From Chitinophaga sp. S165 (GTDB lineage: Bacteria; Bacteroidota; Bacteroidia; Chitinophagales; Chitinophagaceae), in NCBI RefSeq assembly GCF_003182155.1, contig NZ_QGTG01000007.1, positions 124,001 through 188,000 of the forward strand: a DNA stretch of 64,000 nt. Direction: 5' to 3'. This document shows positions 60,293 through 64,000 of the stretch, in pieces. The position numbers and the translations under genes are program-made. The first letter of the stretch is position 1; each line of letters starts with the position of its first letter. The notes beneath the pieces are model-generated. The model ran no database searches. It was not told the DNA's origin and saw nothing but the letters and a program-made list of their open reading frames with translations.

Positions 60293-61636
60293 TTAGCTAC
60301 CGACCTGATTTTCAGCAAAGACGGCTTTGGCCCTTTCATCTCCTTTACGGATGTATGGGCGGATGATGAGACGGTTGCCTTTATCGAAGGTGAACAGGTT
60401 CCAGATCCAGTTGGTCATCACGAGCAGCTTGTTGCGGAAGCTCACGAGGAAGTTTACGTGCACGAACAACCAGATATACCAGGCCAGTCGTCCGCCGAGG
60501 TGGATATCTCCCGGAAGATCGGCTACAGCCTTTCCTCTGCCTATGGTTGCGAGCGAGCCTTTGTCAAAGTATTTAAACGGTTTTACTGTTTCGTTCCTGT
60601 GCAGTGCAAAGAGGTTTTTAGCTACATACTTTCCCATCTGAATAGCTGGCTGCGCTACGCCGGGATGACCTTTCGGATAATCTTCCAGTTTCATCAGGGC
60701 AATATCGCCGATGGCAAAGATATTTTTGCTGCCGATGGCACGGCAGTTAGGATCTGTCAATATACGGCCCCGCTCTGTCCATTCTTTTGGGATACCGGCT
60801 AACACTTCACCGGTTACACCCGCGCTCCAGATCACGAAATAGGATTTTATTTCCTCGCCACTTTTCAGCCTCACGGTTTCTCCGTCATAGTCTTCTACCA
60901 TTGTGCTCAGTTTAACGATCACGCCCATCTTTTCAAGGTCGCGTTGTGCGCGGGCGCTTGATTTGGGGTGCATCGGCGGGAGTACCCTGTCCAGTCCTTC
61001 CAGCAGGTAGATCTTCATTTTCTTAAAGTCAAGCCGTGGATAATCTTTAGGCAGTACATTTTTTCTGAGTTCTGAGAATGCGCCTGCCATTTCAACACCT
61101 GTAGGGCCGGCGCCGATCAGTACTACGTTGAGCATATGATCGTCGAGAGATGGATTAGCATTGAGACTGGCCCATTCAAAGATCTGCATGAGGTGACTAC
61201 GCATGTTCAGGGCATCGGGTATAGTCTTCAACGGTAATGCATGCCGTTGCATATTCTCGTTACCGAAATAGTTTGTTTTGGCGCCGCTGGAGATAATCAG
61301 ATAATCATATTGCAGCGGGCCTGCGGATGTATTGATGGTATTAGTGTCGGGATCTACGGAAAGTACCCGCAACATCCGGAAGTGAAAATCTTTTGTTCCA
61401 TGGAACAGGTTGCGCAGCGGGCCTGCAATGGCGTCTGGTTGCAGGGCGGCTGAAGCTACCTGGTAAAGCAGCGGCTGAAAGGTGTGATAATTGTGTTTGT
61501 CGAAGAGGACGATCTGAAACTTATCATCAGGCAGTTTCTGCGCTGCGTTCAATCCGCCGAACCCTGCGCCTACGATAACAACGCGGGGTTTGGTGGTAGG
61601 GGGTATATTAAGGGTGATCTGCTTCATTGGTTCCAT
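60293..61636 (-). CDS. ndh: Type II NADH:quinone oxidoreductase (NDH-2)
   Basis: The 447-residue flavoprotein passes electrons from NADH to quinone without pumping protons. The FAD site is RVVIVGAGFGGLNAAQKL near residue 18, the NADH site is NVVLIGAGPTGVEMAGAF near 168, and the second FAD segment is IFAIGDIALM. The quinone-site motif AQPAIQMGKYVAKN is present. The C-terminus has a hydrophobic helix (LAWYIWLFVHVNFLVSF) that attaches it to the membrane. Start could be at M1 or M4 (MKQITL). It is flanked by xseA and the ABC exporter on the same strand; no functional link is seen. Confidence 0.95.
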   Translation of the reverse strand: MEPMKQITLNIPPTTKPRVVIVGAGFGGLNAAQKLPDDKFQIVLFDKHNYHTFQPLLYQVASAALQPDAIAGPLRNLFHGTKDFHFRMLRVLSVDPDTNTINTSAGPLQYDYLIISSGAKTNYFGNENMQRHALPLKTIPDALNMRSHLMQIFEWASLNANPSLDDHMLNVVLIGAGPTGVEMAGAFSELRKNVLPKDYPRLDFKKMKIYLLEGLDRVLPPMHPKSSARAQRDLEKMGVIVKLSTMVEDYDGETVRLKSGEEIKSYFVIWSAGVTGEVLAGIPKEWTERGRILTDPNCRAIGSKNIFAIGDIALMKLEDYPKGHPGVAQPAIQMGKYVAKNLFALHRNETVKPFKYFDKGSLATIGRGKAVADLPGDIHLGGRLAWYIWLFVHVNFLVSFRNKLLVMTNWIWNLFTFDKGNRLIIRPYIRKGDERAKAVFAENQVGS

Positions 61637-61708
61637 AAAACAATGATTTGGGTAGGTTTATGTACGCAACAGTGGCCCAAAAACCATGCCCCGCAGGGTA
61701 CGCTGATC

Positions 61709-63538
61709 TTACTCCTGTTCCGGAACAGGGAGTGGTGTAACATCTGGTAACGACGTTCCCATCTGGCTAAGATCTTCAGGGCCCGAAGGTGATGGGCTGC
61801 GGCGTTCGCCGATCTGCTGGCGCCACATGGCGTAATAAAGCCCCTTTTGTTCCAATAGCTCCTGATGTGTCCCTGTTTCCACGATCCTGCCTTTTTCCAG
61901 CACATAAATGGTATCTGCGTGCATAATGGTGGACAACCTGTGTGCGATGAGTATATTAAGTTGCTCTCTCCTGGCGGAGATGTTACGCACCGTATCAGTG
62001 ATGGCCTCCTCTGTTAATGAGTCAAGCGCAGAAGTCGCCTCGTCAAAAATGAGCAGTCTCGGATTGCGGATCAGTGCACGGGCAATGGAAATGCGTTGTT
62101 TCTCTCCACCGGAAAGTTTCAGTCCTCCTTCTCCGAGTTTCGTATTCAGTCCGTGTGAAGAACGGGCCAGCAGCTGCGCGCAGGAGGCTTTGTGGAGCGC
62201 GGCGATCATTTCTTCATCGGTGGCGTCTGGTTTTACGAACAGCAGATTGTCTTTGATGGTGCCGGCAAATAACTGGGTATCCTGCGATACGAAACCGATC
62301 TGTCTGCGCATCTGGTTATAACGGATATCGCCGGAAGGAATGTCGTTGAAAAGGATCTCTCCCGATACTGGTTGATAAAGGCCCAGCAGCAATTTCACGA
62401 GGGTGGATTTACCCGAACCGGAGGGGCCGACAAAGGCAATAGTATCTCCCAATGTTGCATCGAAACTGATACCATCCATGGCATTCGTTGTAGCTGTCTG
62501 ATGGCGGAATACGATCTCTGAGAAGCGGATCGTTTCCAGCGGTCCCAGTTCTACCGGGCTGGCAGGTCTTTCTTCTACCGGTTTGTGCATCAGCTGGTCA
62601 AATAATTGCAACGAGCTTTCAGCTTCCCTGTACGCCAGGATGATACTTCCCAGTTCCTGCAAAGGCCCGAAGATAATGGTGGAAATGAACTGCATGGCGA
62701 TCAGTTCCCCCGGGCTAAGCACCTTACGGAAGATGAGCCATAGAAGGATAAAGAGTATGGATTGTCTTAACAGGTTCAGGGTGGTGCCTTGTATGAAAGA
62801 CAATGTCCTGACCCGTTTTACTTTCGTTATCTCCAGGTCGTAGATGGTTTTGGTGAAGGTGCGTAAGCGCCGGATCTCTGGAAAGGTGAGCCCGAGGCTT
62901 TTAACCAGTTCAATATTGCGGAGAGATTCGGTGATAGTACCCGACATCTTCAATGTTTCCTTATTAATGGCCCGCTGGATCTTTTTTATTTTCCGGCTGA
63001 GCAATCCGGTTAGGGCGCCTAACACAACCACCCCGATAAAAAAAATAGGGACCAGGGCCCAGTGTTTGGTAATGGCATACCAGATCAGGAATCCTATACC
63101 TACAAGGGAAGAGAAGAGTATGTTGATAGATGCATTGATGAAACGTTCGGTATCGTTGCGGACTTTCTGAAGCAGGGCGACTGTTTCACCGCTTCGCTGT
63201 TCCTCAAACTCCTGGAAGGAGAGACGGAGGGTCTGTTTAAGTCCATCATTGAATACCTGCATGCCGAACCGTTGTACGATGAGCCGCATGATAAAGTCCT
63301 GGAGAGCTTTGGATAGGCGGGCTACCATAGCTACCGCTATTGCCAGGGCCAGCCAGAGCAGCACACCTCTTGCCAGTTCACTTTCGGTCCTGTTGCCGGG
63401 ATGCAGGGCATAATTGTCGATGATCTTCCCGAAGATCACGGGGTCGGTCATCATAGCCACCTGTCCGATACCGGCGAGTAGGAGGGATAGGGCAATCATC
63501 CAGCGATGGGGGCGCATGTAATTCCAGAAGATCTTCAT
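61709..63538 (-). CDS. ABC exporter, fused membrane and ATPase domains (ABCB/MsbA type)
   Basis: The 609-residue half-transporter has a six-helix membrane domain (about 10-320) with the coupling-helix region SGETVALLQKVRNDTERFINASI and a C-terminal ATPase: Walker A GPSGSGKSTLVK, Q-loop SQDTQLFAGTIKDNL, signature LSGGEKQR, Walker B LLIFDEATSALDS, and the switch His in IAHRLSTIMHADTI. It acts as a homodimer, exporting lipids, drugs or peptides. The 30-residue C-terminal tail (RSPSPSGPEDLSQM...) is Ser/Pro-rich and unusual but not informative. Substrate unknown. Confidence 0.94.
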   Translation of the reverse strand: MKIFWNYMRPHRWMIALSLLLAGIGQVAMMTDPVIFGKIIDNYALHPGNRTESELARGVLLWLALAIAVAMVARLSKALQDFIMRLIVQRFGMQVFNDGLKQTLRLSFQEFEEQRSGETVALLQKVRNDTERFINASINILFSSLVGIGFLIWYAITKHWALVPIFFIGVVVLGALTGLLSRKIKKIQRAINKETLKMSGTITESLRNIELVKSLGLTFPEIRRLRTFTKTIYDLEITKVKRVRTLSFIQGTTLNLLRQSILFILLWLIFRKVLSPGELIAMQFISTIIFGPLQELGSIILAYREAESSLQLFDQLMHKPVEERPASPVELGPLETIRFSEIVFRHQTATTNAMDGISFDATLGDTIAFVGPSGSGKSTLVKLLLGLYQPVSGEILFNDIPSGDIRYNQMRRQIGFVSQDTQLFAGTIKDNLLFVKPDATDEEMIAALHKASCAQLLARSSHGLNTKLGEGGLKLSGGEKQRISIARALIRNPRLLIFDEATSALDSLTEEAITDTVRNISARREQLNILIAHRLSTIMHADTIYVLEKGRIVETGTHQELLEQKGLYYAMWRQQIGERRSPSPSGPEDLSQMGTSLPDVTPLPVPEQE

Positions 63539-63633
63539 GCCGGGTTCTGCACAAAAATTACACCATAGGAGAGGCAGGCGTCTATTTGGCAGGGAGGGGC
63601 ATGTAATTTGTATCTCCTATTGTAAAACTTGCT

Positions 63634-63828
63634 ATGGAAAAGCGGATCATTGGGATCATACTTACCTTCCTGGGTATTGCCGGCCTGATAATGGGCGCTA
63701 TGAACTTTATGAACAGTACAGGGGCTACCCGGAGCATTAAAGGGATTATCATTTATTCCATCCTGGGGGCTATCTTCTTCTTTGCGGGCATAGGTCTGAT
63801 CAGAAGTACAAAGGACCGGCCTTCCTGA
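63634..63828 (+). CDS. Small two-helix membrane protein (64 aa)
   Basis: The protein has two hydrophobic segments (about 5-24, IIGIILTFLGIAGLIMGAMN, and 37-56, IIIYSILGAIFFFAGIGLI) joined by a short polar loop, with a basic N-terminus and tail. The pattern with conserved glycines is common in small Bacteroidota proteins of unknown role. It is divergent from the ABC exporter (95 bp apart). The clean start, codon use and hydrophobic pattern support a real gene. Confidence 0.75.
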   Translation: MEKRIIGIILTFLGIAGLIMGAMNFMNSTGATRSIKGIIIYSILGAIFFFAGIGLIRSTKDRPS

Positions 63829-63877
63829 GACATGTTCCCTGGCAGGTATGGTAGTGTTTATACTGAATTGACTTCAG

Positions 63878-63932
63878 TGGTTGTTCTATGCTTTGCCGGC
63901 GCTTATTCGATGCTTGTTCGACGCCTGTTCGA
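63878..63932. repeat. 11-bp-periodic array 3 (five units)
   Basis: Five contiguous 11-mers: TGGTTGTTCTA, TGCTTTGCCGG, CGCTTATTCGA, TGCTTGTTCGA, CGCCTGTTCGA. The last three differ at two or three positions each. The unit CGCTTAT is shared with units of the palindromic array at 6300. Non-coding. Confidence 0.75.
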
Positions 63933-64000
63933 CCAGGGTGTTTTAGTTAAAATAATATCAGAGGTGGACATAATGCCGCTTACCAGGTAGATGGATGACG

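Noticed and set aside
63903..64000. Possible 3' end of a minus-strand gene at the right edge
   Set aside because: A minus-strand frame is open from the edge to a stop near 63903, but it is only about 30 codons, runs into the 11-bp repeat array and reads as a repeat-derived RRRT tail.
1..64000. Insertion sequences, prophage genes, tRNA or rRNA genes
   Set aside because: No transposase, integrase, phage structural gene, or recognisable tRNA cloverleaf or rRNA sequence was found on either strand by reading.

Overview
The window looks like the chromosome of a Bacteroidota member, most likely a Chitinophaga-type Chitinophagaceae. This is inferred from gene content: SusC/SusD pairs, ECF sigma/FecR pairs with DUF4974-like C-termini, a DUF4249 partner, HmuY lipoproteins, RNase Y, a lipoprotein-type RND adaptor, and promoters carrying the Bacteroidota -7 element TAnnTTTG. 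There is no insertion sequence, prophage, CRISPR array, rRNA or tRNA that I can see.

Layout. 1-6052: a partial gene, a DUF1080 secreted hydrolase, and the minus-strand housekeeping block pheT, a coiled-coil gene, zapA, rny, with a possible structured RNA between zapA and rny. 6053-7035: a 1 kb gene-free stretch with two 11-bp-periodic repeat arrays, one containing a near-perfect 100-bp palindrome, then three DnaA-box-like 9-mers spaced exactly 22 bp apart in front of dnaB. 7036-12363: dnaB, a MATE transporter, an AT-rich patch of unrecognised small genes, rsmE. 12508-21208: sigma, FecR, SusC, SusD and a GH127 beta-L-arabinofuranosidase-like enzyme, a polysaccharide/glycoprotein-utilisation locus. 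pyrD follows on the minus strand. 22584-27740: a second sigma, FecR, STN-type receptor, DUF4249 locus.

28107-44455 is a large heme-acquisition island: hmuT-hmuU-hmuV-hmuS, a small Cys-rich protein, two TonB receptor/HmuY pairs, two more HmuY-like lipoproteins, two Ig-like lipoproteins and an S41 protease lipoprotein. The hmuT and first-receptor promoter regions share an upstream box and a box just downstream of the -7 element, which points to a common regulator. Directly next to it (44721-51927) is a light-sensing cluster: an Rcp1-like response regulator, a heme oxygenase (bphO), a kinase-less bacteriophytochrome (bphP), and a 1500-residue CheB-CheR-PAS-histidine kinase. Imported heme could supply the heme oxygenase, whose biliverdin loads the phytochrome; this link is my inference and is the most interesting system in the window.

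52006-64000: a CsgG-like secreted protein, a minus-strand heavy-metal efflux set (TolC-type, adaptor, CzcA-type pump), xseA/xseB, a type II NADH dehydrogenase, an ABC exporter, a small membrane protein, and a third 11-bp-periodic array at the right edge.
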